Source: Streptomyces sp. PH10-H1
GTDB lineage: Bacteria > Actinomycetota > Actinomycetes > Streptomycetales > Streptomycetaceae
Direction of reading: 5' to 3'
DNA length: 64,000 bases
Assembly (NCBI RefSeq): GCF_030063355.1
Contig: NZ_JASISZ010000035.1
Coordinates: 1 to 64,000 of the forward strand
Shown piece after piece: positions 24,825 to 34,009 of the stretch. The translations under genes and the position numbers were made by a program. The first letter of the stretch is position 1; each line of letters starts with the position of its first letter. The notes beneath the pieces were generated by a model that had not been told where the DNA came from, ran no database searches, and worked only from the letters and a program-made list of their open reading frames with translations.

Positions 24825-26903
24825 TCAGCTTTCCGTGCCGCTGCCCGAGTCCTTGGGGAGTTCCACCGTCTCGGTGGGCTTCCCCATGACGACGGGGGTG
24901 GTCGCCGTGCTGCCGTTGGCGGGCTGGCTGCCGTTGGTCAGCGCCAGCTCCTTGGGCGAGAGCACCGGCGGGCGGGTCGACGGCGTACGGCGCGAGGACC
25001 CGGTCCAGGCCGGACGCGGCGGACGCCTGACGATGGCCTTGAAGATCTCGGCGATCTCCTCCTTGTTCAGCGTCTCCCTCTCCAGGAGCGCCAGAACCAG
25101 GTTGTCGAGAACGTCGCGGTTCTCGACCAGGATCTCCCACGCCTCGTTGTGCGCGGTCTCGATGAGCTTCTTGACCTCTTCGTCGACCAGCCCGGCGACC
25201 TCTTCCGAGTAGTCGCGCTGGTGACCCATGTCACGGCCCAGGAACGGCTCGGCGTTGTCCGAGCCGAACTTGATCGCGCCGAGCCGCTCGGTCATCCCGT
25301 ACTGGGTGACCATCGCGCGGGCCGTCGCGGTCGCCTTCTCGATGTCGTTCGAGGCGCCGGTGGTCGGGTCGTGGAAGACCAGTTCCTCCGCCGCCCGGCC
25401 GCCCATCATGTAGGCGAGCTGGTCGAGCATCTCGTTGCGGGTCGTCGAGTACTTGTCCTCGTCCGGTAGGACCATCGTGTAACCGAGGGCCCGGCCGCGG
25501 GAGAGGATCGTGATCTTGTGCACCGGGTCGCTGTTCGGAGAAGCCGCCGCGACCAGGGCGTGTCCGCCCTCGTGGTACGCGGTGATCTTCTTCTCCTTCT
25601 CGGACATGATCCGGGTCCGCTTCTGCGGGCCGGCCACGACACGGTCGATCGCCTCGTCGAGGGTCTCGTTGTCGAGCAGCTTCCGGTCCCCGCGGGCCGT
25701 CAGCAGCGCGGCCTCGTTGAGCACGTTGGCCAGGTCCGCGCCGGTGAAGCCGGGGGTGCGGCGAGCGACGGCCCGGAGATCGACGTTCGGAGCGACCGGC
25801 TTGCCCTTGGCGTGGACGTTGAGGATCTCCAGCCGGCCCATCAGGTCGGGACGGTCGACCGCGATCTGCCGGTCGAAACGGCCCGGACGCAGCAGCGCCG
25901 GGTCGAGGATGTCCGGCCGGTTGGTGGCGGCGATCAGGATGACGCCGCCCTTCACGTCGAAGCCGTCCATCTCGACGAGCAGCTGGTTGAGCGTCTGCTC
26001 GCGCTCGTCGTGACCGCCGCCCATACCGGCACCGCGGTGCCGGCCCACGGCGTCGATCTCGTCGACGAAGACGATCGCCGGAGCGTTCGCCTTGGCCTGC
26101 TCGAACAGGTCACGGACACGCGAGGCGCCGACACCCACGAACATCTCGACGAAGTCGGAGCCCGAGATCGAGTAGAAGGGGACGCCCGCCTCACCCGCGA
26201 CAGCGCGGGCCAGCAGGGTCTTACCAGTACCCGGCGGGCCGTACAGCAGCACGCCCTTGGGGATCTTGGCACCGACGGCCTGGAACTTCGCCGGCTCCTG
26301 CAGGAACTCCTTGATCTCGTGGAGCTCCTCGACCGCCTCGTCCGCCCCCGCCACGTCCGCGAACGTGGTCTTGGGGGTGTCCTTGGTGATCAGCTTGGCC
26401 TTGGACTTCCCGAACTGCATGACGCGGGATCCGCCGCCCTGCATCTGGTTCATCAGGAAGAGGAAGACCACGACGATCAGGACGAACGGCAGGAGCGACA
26501 GCAGAATGCTGACGAACGCGTTCTGCTTGGACGGCGAGACGGTGTAACCGTCGGGCAGCTTGCCGCCCGCGTCCGGCTTGGCGTCGACCTTGTCCTGGAG
26601 CGACGCGGCGATGGCAGTGCTCTGCTCGGCGCTGACATAGCTGGCCTTGAGCTTGGTGCCCAGGTCCTTGCCGCCGACCTTCGCACCGTCGACGAGCTCG
26701 ACCTTGATCGTCTGCTCATCGCCGGTGGTGATCTCGGCGGACTTGAGAATGTTGTCCTTGCTGTGGATCGCTTGCACGACCTGGCCGGTGTCCACCGTCT
26801 TGTAGCCGCCGGAGGAGCCGACGACCTGCATGAGGACGACCACGGCGATGACAGCCAGTACGATCCACATGACTGGCCCACGGAAATAGCGCTTGACGTC
26901 CAT
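24825..26903 (-). CDS. ftsH: ATP-dependent zinc metalloprotease FtsH
   Basis: This 692-residue membrane AAA+ protease degrades misfolded membrane and short-lived regulatory proteins. The two N-terminal membrane helices are RGPVMWIVLAVIAVVVLMQV (residues about 8-27) and one near residues 145-165 (ILLSLLPFVLIVVVFLFL). Walker A GPPGTGKT lies near 222, Walker B IVFVDEIDAVG, and the second region of homology contains ATNRPDILDPALLRPGRFDR. The zinc motif HEGGH lies near residue 444, with a distal aspartate in GASNDIEKAT. The ATG at 26903 (MDVKRYFRGP) fits streptomycete FtsH; the frame stays open to 26966. The tail is Pro/Thr-rich. Confidence 0.95.
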   Translation of the reverse strand: MDVKRYFRGPVMWIVLAVIAVVVLMQVVGSSGGYKTVDTGQVVQAIHSKDNILKSAEITTGDEQTIKVELVDGAKVGGKDLGTKLKASYVSAEQSTAIAASLQDKVDAKPDAGGKLPDGYTVSPSKQNAFVSILLSLLPFVLIVVVFLFLMNQMQGGGSRVMQFGKSKAKLITKDTPKTTFADVAGADEAVEELHEIKEFLQEPAKFQAVGAKIPKGVLLYGPPGTGKTLLARAVAGEAGVPFYSISGSDFVEMFVGVGASRVRDLFEQAKANAPAIVFVDEIDAVGRHRGAGMGGGHDEREQTLNQLLVEMDGFDVKGGVILIAATNRPDILDPALLRPGRFDRQIAVDRPDLMGRLEILNVHAKGKPVAPNVDLRAVARRTPGFTGADLANVLNEAALLTARGDRKLLDNETLDEAIDRVVAGPQKRTRIMSEKEKKITAYHEGGHALVAAASPNSDPVHKITILSRGRALGYTMVLPDEDKYSTTRNEMLDQLAYMMGGRAAEELVFHDPTTGASNDIEKATATARAMVTQYGMTERLGAIKFGSDNAEPFLGRDMGHQRDYSEEVAGLVDEEVKKLIETAHNEAWEILVENRDVLDNLVLALLERETLNKEEIAEIFKAIVRRPPRPAWTGSSRRTPSTRPPVLSPKELALTNGSQPANGSTATTPVVMGKPTETVELPKDSGSGTES

Positions 26904-27142
26904 CCATGCGGGGCGCGGACGCCCCGTCCCTCCTGCCACAGTGAGGCAGCGCGGCTCGATGGCCACGCGTGCATCCGGTGTATGACCCGACCTTCGGACG
27001 GTACCTCAGCATTGTCCACCGAGGCGGCCGCCGACCGTTAACAATCCCGGCTTCCCCTGCTTCAACGGCGGGAGACGGTACGGGGTTCCCCGTTGTCGGC
27101 ACGGGCTGCGCCGAACGGGGACATCCTCGGATGAAAGGGGCG

Positions 27143-27697
27143 TCAGCCGCCGTATACGTGCGGGGCGAGCGTCCCGACAAACGGGAGATTGCGGTACTTC
27201 TCGGCGAAATCGAGTCCGTAGCCGACGACGAATTCATTCGGAATATCGAAGCCGGTGTACTTCACATCGATCTCGACCTTCGCCGCCTCCGGCTTGCGCA
27301 GCAGCGTGCAGACCTCCAGGGAGGCCGGGCCGCGCGAGCCGAGGTTGCTGATCAGCCAGGACAGCGTCAGACCGGAGTCGATGATGTCCTCGACGATCAG
27401 CACATCGCGGCCGGCGATGTCAGTGTCGAGATCCTTGAGGATGCGGACGACGCCCGAGGACTTCGTGCCGGCGCCGTAGGAGGAGACCGCCATCCAGTCC
27501 ATCGTGACGTTGGTGGACAGCGCACGCGCCAGGTCCGCCATGACCATCACCGCGCCCTTGAGCACGCCGACGATCAGCAGGTCCTTCCCGGCGTAGTCCT
27601 TGTCGATCTTCGCGGCAAGCTCGGCCAGCTTGGCGTCGATCTCTTCCTTGGTGATGAGCACCTTTTCGAGGTCGGCGCCCATGTCGTTCTCGTTCAC
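27143..27697 (-). CDS. hpt: Hypoxanthine phosphoribosyltransferase
   Basis: This 184-residue purine-salvage enzyme converts hypoxanthine or guanine plus PRPP to IMP or GMP. It has the PRPP-binding motif VLIVEDIIDSGLTLSWL, the flexible loop SSYGAGTKSSG, KPEAAKVEIDVKYTGFDIPNEFVVGYGLDF and an active-site-proximal VGVLKGA. The GTG at 27697 has GAGGAA 9 bases upstream; an in-frame ATG lies at 27682. It follows tilS after 20 bp on the same strand, a widely conserved tilS-hpt-ftsH order. Confidence 0.94.
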   Translation of the reverse strand: MNENDMGADLEKVLITKEEIDAKLAELAAKIDKDYAGKDLLIVGVLKGAVMVMADLARALSTNVTMDWMAVSSYGAGTKSSGVVRILKDLDTDIAGRDVLIVEDIIDSGLTLSWLISNLGSRGPASLEVCTLLRKPEAAKVEIDVKYTGFDIPNEFVVGYGLDFAEKYRNLPFVGTLAPHVYGG

Positions 27698-27717
27698 CTG
27701 TGTTGGTTCCTCAAGGT

Positions 27718-28713
27718 CTACGACGGCGAGAAGAACAGTCTGCCATTGCGCCGCCGGGCCTCGACGCCGCCCGGCAGGTTGAGGCCCTTCTGCCCCCGCC
27801 AGTCGGTGACCAGCCGGTCGACCTCCTCGATGTGGCGGGCGAAGAGGAAGCCGGGCGGGGAGCCCGCGGCGATGACCGCGCGGCGCAGTACGCGGCGGCG
27901 GACGGCGGCGGGAAGAACGTAGAGCCGGTCCGCGTCCAGGGTGCCGTCGCCGTCGGCGACGTCGCGCTCGGCGGTGGCCGCCCACTGGTCCAGGGCGTCG
28001 GCGTCGTCACGGGAGAGCTGGGCGGTGCGGGCGAGCGCCTCGATGACGCCCTTGCCGAGGGACTTCTCCAGCACCGGCAGCGCCTCGTGGCGGACCCGGG
28101 AGCGGGTGTACGCCGGGTCGTGGTTGTGCGGGTCCTCCCACACGTCGATGCCCTGGGCCAGGCAGCCCTTGCGCACCGTGTCGCGGTCGAGCAGCAGGAA
28201 CGGGCGGCGGTAGCGGCCCCCGGCGCCCGACACGGCGGCCATTCCGGACAGCGAGCGAGTGCCGGAGCCGCGGGCGAGGCCGAGCAGCACCGTTTCAGCC
28301 TGGTCGTCCCGGGTGTGGCCGAGCAGGACGGCGGCAGCGCCGCGGGCGTCGGCGGTCGCGTCCAGGGCGCCGTAGCGCGCATCGCGCGCGGCGGCTTCGG
28401 GGCCGCCCTGGCGGCCGACGGTGACGCCGACGACGTCGACGGGGTCGAGCCCGAGGCCGCGCAGGCGCGCGGCGACTTCGAGGGCCCGGCCGGCCGAGCC
28501 GGACTGCAGCCCGTGGTCGACGGTGACGGCTCCGGCGCGCACGCCGAGCTTGGGTGCCTCGAAGGCGAGCGCGGCGGCGAGGGCCATCGAGTCGGCGCCT
28601 CCGCTGGCGGCGGCGAGGATGAGTGGGTTCGGGGTCGGGGTGGCGGTGAGGACGTCGTGAAGTACGCGGCGGACCGCCAGGCGTATCGCGGCGACCGTGG
28701 GGTGGGGACCCAT
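27718..28713 (-). CDS. tilS: tRNA(Ile)-lysidine synthetase
   Basis: This 331-residue enzyme converts C34 of the CAU-anticodon tRNA-Ile to lysidine with ATP and lysine. The PP-loop is AASGGADSMALAAALA near residues 34-49, followed by VDHGLQ, GHTRDDQAETVLL and RRPFLLLDR. The C-terminal domain is short, as in other actinobacterial TilS. The ATG at 28713 is well placed with GGAGG-rich sequence just upstream on the minus strand. It forms an operon with hpt. Confidence 0.93.
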   Translation of the reverse strand: MGPHPTVAAIRLAVRRVLHDVLTATPTPNPLILAAASGGADSMALAAALAFEAPKLGVRAGAVTVDHGLQSGSAGRALEVAARLRGLGLDPVDVVGVTVGRQGGPEAAARDARYGALDATADARGAAAVLLGHTRDDQAETVLLGLARGSGTRSLSGMAAVSGAGGRYRRPFLLLDRDTVRKGCLAQGIDVWEDPHNHDPAYTRSRVRHEALPVLEKSLGKGVIEALARTAQLSRDDADALDQWAATAERDVADGDGTLDADRLYVLPAAVRRRVLRRAVIAAGSPPGFLFARHIEEVDRLVTDWRGQKGLNLPGGVEARRRNGRLFFSPS

Positions 28714-28858
28714 GTCCGGTTCCCTCCTGGGGAGGTTCTGAGGGGTGATAACGCAGGGTAGCTAGATGGTGACAGAAGCTGGGGCAGTACCCGAGCATCG
28801 CACGCCTTACCCTGCGCTTACGGTCCCTCGGACGGGTGAACCAGGAGGCGTTGGGTGG

Positions 28859-30019
28859 TCACGGTTCGCTACGGCGGTGCACCCTTGCGACCCAGTCGGC
28901 CGGTTTGGCGATCTCCAGCTTGGTGGGGAGCGTGTTCGGTGACGTCCAGATCCGGTTGAAGCCGTCCATGCCGACCTCGTCGACGACGGACCGCACGAAG
29001 CGCTCGCCGTCCTTGTACTGGCGCAGCTTCGCGTCCAGGCCCAGCACCTTGCGCAGCACCTGGTCCAGCCGCCCGGCGCCGCTGGCCCGGCGCTGCTGGA
29101 ACTTCTCGCGGATCTCCGCGACGGTCGCCACGACATCGGGGCCGACGCCGTCCATCACATAGTCCGCGTGTCCTTCGAGCAGCGACATGACGGCGGTGAG
29201 GCGCGCGAGGATCTCCCGCTGGGCGGGGGTCTGCACGAGGTCGACCAGGCTGCGGCCCTCGTCGGGCTCTTCCTCCTCCTTGGCGCCACCGCCGCCGGCG
29301 AAGGACTGCGCCGCCTCCCTGATCCGTTCGATCACGGTGGAGGCGTCCATGTCGGTCTCACCGAGGAATGACTGGATCTCGCCCTCGATGTGGTCGCGCA
29401 ACCACGGCACGGCGCTGAACTGGGTGCGGTGGGTCTCCTCGTGGAGGCACACCCACAGCCGGAAGTCGTGGGGGTCCACGTCCAGTTCGCGCTCGACGTG
29501 CACGATGTTCGGCGCGACCAGCAGCAGCCGGCCCGCGCGGGACTCCCCCGGGCCGGGGACGGCGGGTCCGGCCGGCAGCTCGCGCGTCGGGGGCGCGAAC
29601 GTCTCGTACTGGCCGAGCACCCGGGACGCCATGAAGGACAGCAGCATCCCGACCTCGACGCCGGTGACCTTGCCGCCGACCGTGCCGAGCGCGGCGCCGC
29701 CCAGGCCGCCGGGGCGCCGGGCCTGCATCTTGCCCAGCAACGGCTTGAGGACCTCCCGGAATCCGGCGATGTTCGCCTTCACCCAGCCCGTCCGGTCCAC
29801 GATCAGCACCGGTGTGCCGTTCGTCTGCGCGGCGGCGTCCCCGTACATGCGGGTGAACAGCCGCACATGCTCCTCGGCGGCCTGTGCGTGCTTGCGCAAT
29901 TCGGCCACGATCGCCCGCGCCTCGTCCCCGCTCACCTCAGGGCCCGGCCGCATCAACCGCTGCGCGGTCGCCACTGCGAGGTTCCAGTCGACCATGTCGG
30001 CACCACCGATGCTCGTCAT
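28859..30019 (-). CDS. Zinc-dependent metalloprotease-like protein, DUF2342
   Basis: This 386-residue protein belongs to the actinobacterial family annotated as zinc-dependent metalloprotease or coenzyme F420 biosynthesis-associated (DUF2342). Its motifs are VDWNLAVATAQRLM at the start, VNIGG-like turn replaced here by LLVAPNIVHVERELDVDPHDFRLWVCLHEETHRTQF (positions 29413-29519) with HExxH zinc ligands in HEETH, then VMSLLEGHADYVMDGVG, whose Glu/His may complete the site. The start ATG at 30019 is clear. It is located directly upstream of tilS on the same strand, 145 bp apart, a conserved pairing. The physiological substrate is unknown. Confidence 0.87.
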   Translation of the reverse strand: MTSIGGADMVDWNLAVATAQRLMRPGPEVSGDEARAIVAELRKHAQAAEEHVRLFTRMYGDAAAQTNGTPVLIVDRTGWVKANIAGFREVLKPLLGKMQARRPGGLGGAALGTVGGKVTGVEVGMLLSFMASRVLGQYETFAPPTRELPAGPAVPGPGESRAGRLLLVAPNIVHVERELDVDPHDFRLWVCLHEETHRTQFSAVPWLRDHIEGEIQSFLGETDMDASTVIERIREAAQSFAGGGGAKEEEEPDEGRSLVDLVQTPAQREILARLTAVMSLLEGHADYVMDGVGPDVVATVAEIREKFQQRRASGAGRLDQVLRKVLGLDAKLRQYKDGERFVRSVVDEVGMDGFNRIWTSPNTLPTKLEIAKPADWVARVHRRSEP

Positions 30020-30057
30020 GCCTTCACGGTACGTTGCCGCTCCCGCTTTGGGACCGG

Positions 30058-30107
30058 GTCCTCAATCGCCGGACGGGCTGAATTCAGCCCGTCCGGCGAT
30101 TGAGGAC
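30058..30107 (-). terminator. Perfect 50-bp palindrome downstream of dacB (dispersed repeat copy 1)
   Basis: The 25-base arm starting GTCCTCAATCGCCGG and ending GGGCTGAA is perfectly repeated in inverse, centred on GAATTC. It lies 38 bp past the dacB stop. The same palindrome core recurs at 32161 and 55110, so it is a member of a dispersed family that probably acts as a terminator or RNA-processing hairpin. Confidence 0.85.
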
Positions 30108-30145
30108 AGCGTGGCCGGAGGACGCGTAACCCGGGGAACCGCCGG

Positions 30146-31561
30146 TCACGGCACCTGGCAGCCGCAGGCGGCGAGGGCGGACGCCAGACGGTCGAGGGCG
30201 GATTGGGCCGCGGTCGCGGAGGTGGTGCCCTGGGTGAGGAAGGCGAAGGTGAGGAGCCGGCCGTTGGCGGCGACGACGGTGCCGGTGATGGCGTTGACGC
30301 CGGTGAGGGTGCCGGTCTTGGCGCGGATGAGGCCGGCGCCGGAGGCGGGACCGCCGCGGAACCGGTCGGCCAGGGTGCCGGAGAAGCCCGCGACGGGCAG
30401 GCCGGTGAGGATGGTGCGCAGTTGGGGATGGCCGGGGCCCGCGGCCAGGGCGAGGAGCCGGGCGAGCTGTTCCGCGGACAGCGCGTCGGCGCGGTTGAGG
30501 CCGCTGCCGTCGGTCAACTCGGCCCCGGCCAGGGGCAGCCCGAGCCGCCCCAGGGCCGCGGTGACGGCCTGCTGGGCGCCCGCGAAGCTCGCGGGGAGGT
30601 GCGCGGCGATCGCGGTCTGCCGGGCGAGGGCCTCCGCGATGTCGTTGTCGCTGTTCGTCAGCGCCCGCTCGACGAGATCGGACAGCGGGAGGGATTCGGC
30701 CGTGGCGAGCTTCGTGCCGGACACGGCGGCGGCCGCCTCGGCCGGGGTGCCGGTCACCGTGATGCCCCGGGCGCTGAGCAGCGTCGCGAAGGAGGCGGCG
30801 GTGTCGGCGGCCGGGTCCGTGGATCGGTCGGCGGGGCCGTGGTCGCTCTTGTCGAGGCGACCCTCGTTGAGCATCAGGGACGTGACCGGCGCGATGTTCT
30901 CGTTGCGGCCTATGGGGTGCATGGCGGGGCCGGAGTAGAGCGAGATGTCGTAGCCGAGCGCGGTGGTGGTCGTGGAGCGGGCCTTGAGGGCGCGGGCGGT
31001 GTCGTCGGCCAGAGTGCGCAGGGCATCGGTGGTGAGGGTGGGATCGCCGCCGCCGACGAGCACGGTGCCGTGCGGGCCGGTGGCGAGGACGGTCGTGGCG
31101 ATCCGGTGGTCGGGGCCGAGGACGGAGAGCGCGGCGGCGGCGGTCGCGATCTTTATCGTCGAGGCCGGCACCGAAGGGGTGGCGGCGCCGGAGCCGTACA
31201 GCAGCTTGCCGGTGGCGGCGTCGATGACGGCGCCGGTGCGCAGCGGGCCGAGGGCCGGATCGCGCAGCAGCGGCGCGAGCCGGGCGGCGAGTCCCGGCTG
31301 GGTGGGGAGCGACCCCGGATCCGTGGCGGGTGCGGCGAGCACTTTGCCGGCGGAGGGCGGCGCGGCTTCCGCGGGCGGCTGTCTTCGGGGCGCGTCGGTG
31401 TGCCTGCTGTCCGGCTGGTGGCCCCCGGAGGCGGCGGCCGTCCGTTCCGCCGTACGCTGGCCTGACTCCCACGGTCCGGCCACGGCCACCGTCGCGAAGG
31501 AAACGGCCAGTCCGACGGCGGCCGACCCCGCCACAACCTGCCATGTTCTGGCGTCAGGCAC
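30146..31561 (-). CDS. dacB: D-alanyl-D-alanine carboxypeptidase/endopeptidase (PBP4-type)
   Basis: This 471-residue class C penicillin-binding protein trims peptidoglycan peptides. An N-terminal membrane anchor or signal (VVAGSAAVGLAVSFATVAVAG) is followed by a Pro/Ala-rich linker. The penicillin-binding domain has S-x-x-K as PASTIK, the SxN-type motif as SDND, and KTGT near the C-terminus, with the PBP4 inserted domain between the first two. The start is placed at GTG 31561, which has AAAGGGG upstream; GTG 31606 is also open. It is divergent from ppa with 87 bp between the starts. Confidence 0.93.
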   Translation of the reverse strand: MPDARTWQVVAGSAAVGLAVSFATVAVAGPWESGQRTAERTAAASGGHQPDSRHTDAPRRQPPAEAAPPSAGKVLAAPATDPGSLPTQPGLAARLAPLLRDPALGPLRTGAVIDAATGKLLYGSGAATPSVPASTIKIATAAAALSVLGPDHRIATTVLATGPHGTVLVGGGDPTLTTDALRTLADDTARALKARSTTTTALGYDISLYSGPAMHPIGRNENIAPVTSLMLNEGRLDKSDHGPADRSTDPAADTAASFATLLSARGITVTGTPAEAAAAVSGTKLATAESLPLSDLVERALTNSDNDIAEALARQTAIAAHLPASFAGAQQAVTAALGRLGLPLAGAELTDGSGLNRADALSAEQLARLLALAAGPGHPQLRTILTGLPVAGFSGTLADRFRGGPASGAGLIRAKTGTLTGVNAITGTVVAANGRLLTFAFLTQGTTSATAAQSALDRLASALAACGCQVP

Positions 31562-31648
31562 CCCCGACCAGCCCCTTTCGCGACCACACACCTGCGTGGG
31601 AGACACTTAATCACCAGAAGTATGTGCTGATCATGGAGGAGTAGGGCC

Positions 31649-32155
31649 TTGGAGTTCGACGTCACGATCGAGATCCCGAAGGGTTCCCGGAACAAGTACG
31701 AGGTGGACCACGAGACCGGTCGTATCCGCTTGGACCGCCGCCTCTTCACCTCGACCAGTTACCCGGCCGACTACGGCTTCGTCGAGAACACTCTCGGCGA
31801 GGACGGCGACCCGCTGGACGCGCTGGTCATCCTCGATGAGCCGACGTTTCCCGGCTGCCTCATCAAGTGCCGCGCCGTCGGTATGTTCCGCATGACCGAC
31901 GAGGCGGGCGGCGACGACAAGCTGCTGTGCGTGCCGGCGTCCGACCCGCGGGTGGAGCACCTGCGTGACATCCATCACGTGTCGGAGTTCGACCGCCTGG
32001 AGATCCAGCACTTCTTCGAGGTCTACAAGGACCTGGAGCCGGGCAAGTCCGTCGAGGGCGCCAACTGGGTCGGCCGCATCGAGGCCGAGGCGGAGATCGA
32101 GGCGTCGTACAAGCGCCTGAAGGACTCGGGTCAGGTCCACCACCAGCACCACTGA
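31649..32155 (+). CDS. ppa: Inorganic pyrophosphatase
   Basis: This 168-residue soluble family I pyrophosphatase has the motif EIPKGSRNKYEVDHETGRIRLDR, active-site YPADYGFVENTLGEDGDPLDALVI (the D-x-D-P-x-D metal signature) and a C-terminal His-rich tail (VHHQHH). The start is a TTG at 31649 with GGAGGAG 9 bases upstream, since the motif begins immediately there. It probably has its own promoter in the dacB-ppa intergenic region. Confidence 0.95.
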   Translation: MEFDVTIEIPKGSRNKYEVDHETGRIRLDRRLFTSTSYPADYGFVENTLGEDGDPLDALVILDEPTFPGCLIKCRAVGMFRMTDEAGGDDKLLCVPASDPRVEHLRDIHHVSEFDRLEIQHFFEVYKDLEPGKSVEGANWVGRIEAEAEIEASYKRLKDSGQVHHQHH

Positions 32156-32160
32156 GCGCT

Positions 32161-32216
32161 GTCCTCAATCGCGGACGGGCTGAATTCAGCATTCAGCCCG
32201 TCCGGCGATTGAGGAC
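32161..32216 (+). terminator. EcoRI-centred palindrome after ppa (dispersed repeat copy 2)
   Basis: The same arms as the 30058 palindrome, but the left arm lacks one C and a 7-base insertion duplicates TTCAGCA at the centre. It occupies the gap between convergent ppa and the ThrE-type gene. Confidence 0.85.
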
Positions 32217-32236
32217 CAACCGCGTCGCGGCCCGCG

Positions 32237-33892
32237 TCAGAACCCGCGGGTGCGCTTCGCGGCGCGGCGGCGGGCCGGGTCGGCGGAGCCCGGGGTCTTG
32301 AGGAACATGCGGGCGATCTCCCCGCCGAGGTTCACGCCGATCGCGATGGCGAGAGCGAGGGCCGCGGCCTTCGACAGCGACGCGAGACCCTGATTCGGGT
32401 GATTCTGGGTGAAGGCGAGCAGCCCGAAGTACGTCGCGGAGCCGGGCAGCAGCGGGCCGATCGCGGCCGTGACGTACGGCAGGACCGACGCGTACCGGTA
32501 GCGGGCCATCAGCTGGCCGAAGAGACCGACGAGGCCGGCCGCGGCGGCGGTGGCGGCGACCGGGTTGGCTCCGATCTGCTGGTGGAGCGCCCCGTAGACC
32601 GTCCAGGCGACGCCGCCGTTGAGGGTGGTGAGCAGCAGCACCCCCCGCTCGCACTGCAGCAGCACCGCGAAGGCGAGGGTGAGGGCCATCGCGGCCGGCA
32701 GCTGCACCAAGGGGCGGTCATAGACGCCCAGCGCCTGTTCGGGGTCGAAGACGGCGCCCAACTGCACTCCCACGTACAGCACGATCGTGACGCCGACGAC
32801 GATGCCCACCACGAGGTACATGACCTCCAGCAGGCGCGCGGACGCGGTGATGTAGAAGCCGGTCAGGCCGTCCTGGACACCGGCGACCAGGGCCCGCCCC
32901 GGCAGCAGCGCGAACAGTCCGCCGGTGATCACCGCGGACGCCTGGAGGTTGGTGGCGCCCGGCAGATGGTCCGCGTAGAGGTTGATGACGATGCCCATCG
33001 CGGCGGCCGGCATCGCGGCGGCCGCGAACTGGTAGAACTCCGGCAGTCCGCGCCCCGCGCACAGCCAGGCGAGCCGGTCGCCGAGCATCGCGGCCAGCGC
33101 CGCCGCGAAGAAGATCACCGGCCCACCGCCGACCAGGATGCTCGCCGAGCCGGCCAGCAGTCCGGCGGCGCCGGTCAGCACCCAGCCGCTGTACGGGTGC
33201 CGGTTGCGGCGGATCGTGGCGAGGCGGCCGTACGAGTCCTCCAGCGTCGCCTCATGCGCGGTGATGTCGTCCACGAGCTGGAAGACGGCCGCCAGGCGGG
33301 TGTAGTCGGTGCCCCGGCGGCGCACGGTACGGCTCGCGCTGACCGGCGGCTCGACGAGGGACGGCTGGTACGAGATGCCCAGCAGCGTGAACGTGACGGT
33401 GGGTTCCACCCGCGCCAGGCCGTAGGCGTGCGCGACACCGAACATCGCCGCCTCTACGTCCTCGGCACCCTCGCCGCCCGCGAGCAGCAGCTCGCCGATA
33501 CGCAGGGTGAGGTCGAGCACGCGCGGCACCGGCGGCCCGGTCTCCGGCCTTTCCACGAGCAGCTCGGGGATCGGGCGCTCGGTGACGGGCATCCGGACCA
33601 TCTCGCGCATCCGGTCCTGCCAGGGGACGACGCCCTTGGTGAGCCGTATGACGGGGATCCCCTCGGGGGGTGTGAACGCGTTCCCCGCTCCGCCGTGGGC
33701 AGCGGCGGAGGCGGGAGCGGTGAAGGCGGAGCCTTCCGCATCGGGCACGGCCGGGAGCTCCACCCCGGTCGGTGCCGCGAACTCCGAGGTCGTCGAACCG
33801 TCCTGCTCGGGGGCAGGCGGCAGCGGTACGCCCGCTGGCGGCGTGAACTCGGAGCGCGCCTCGTCCGGGTCCGGCTTCTCATCGTCCGACAC
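32237..33892 (-). CDS. Threonine/serine exporter, ThrE family
   Basis: This 551-residue membrane protein combines a DUF1212 domain (residues about 110-330, with PTVTFTLLGISYQPSLVEPP and VFQLVDDITAHEATLED) and a C-terminal ThrE_2 domain with about five helices (about 350-530). Together they contain ten or so membrane segments, as in the Corynebacterium ThrE exporter. The N-terminal 90 residues carry four degenerate F-T/A-x-P-x-G-x-x-x-P repeats (FTPPAGVPLPP, FAAPTGVELPA, FTAPASAAA, FTPPEGIPV). GTG start at 33892. Export of threonine or serine is a family inference. Confidence 0.87.
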   Translation of the reverse strand: MSDDEKPDPDEARSEFTPPAGVPLPPAPEQDGSTTSEFAAPTGVELPAVPDAEGSAFTAPASAAAHGGAGNAFTPPEGIPVIRLTKGVVPWQDRMREMVRMPVTERPIPELLVERPETGPPVPRVLDLTLRIGELLLAGGEGAEDVEAAMFGVAHAYGLARVEPTVTFTLLGISYQPSLVEPPVSASRTVRRRGTDYTRLAAVFQLVDDITAHEATLEDSYGRLATIRRNRHPYSGWVLTGAAGLLAGSASILVGGGPVIFFAAALAAMLGDRLAWLCAGRGLPEFYQFAAAAMPAAAMGIVINLYADHLPGATNLQASAVITGGLFALLPGRALVAGVQDGLTGFYITASARLLEVMYLVVGIVVGVTIVLYVGVQLGAVFDPEQALGVYDRPLVQLPAAMALTLAFAVLLQCERGVLLLTTLNGGVAWTVYGALHQQIGANPVAATAAAAGLVGLFGQLMARYRYASVLPYVTAAIGPLLPGSATYFGLLAFTQNHPNQGLASLSKAAALALAIAIGVNLGGEIARMFLKTPGSADPARRRAAKRTRGF

Positions 33893-34009
33893 GTTGACCG
33901 ATCACCTCCGGTGATCAGTGTGCAGGGCCCGCGGCACGGACGGCGATTCCGCCCCGGCACGTCGGCGGCGGCGGACGGCGCCCGGCTGTTGCCCGTGCTG
34001 CCGCCCCGG

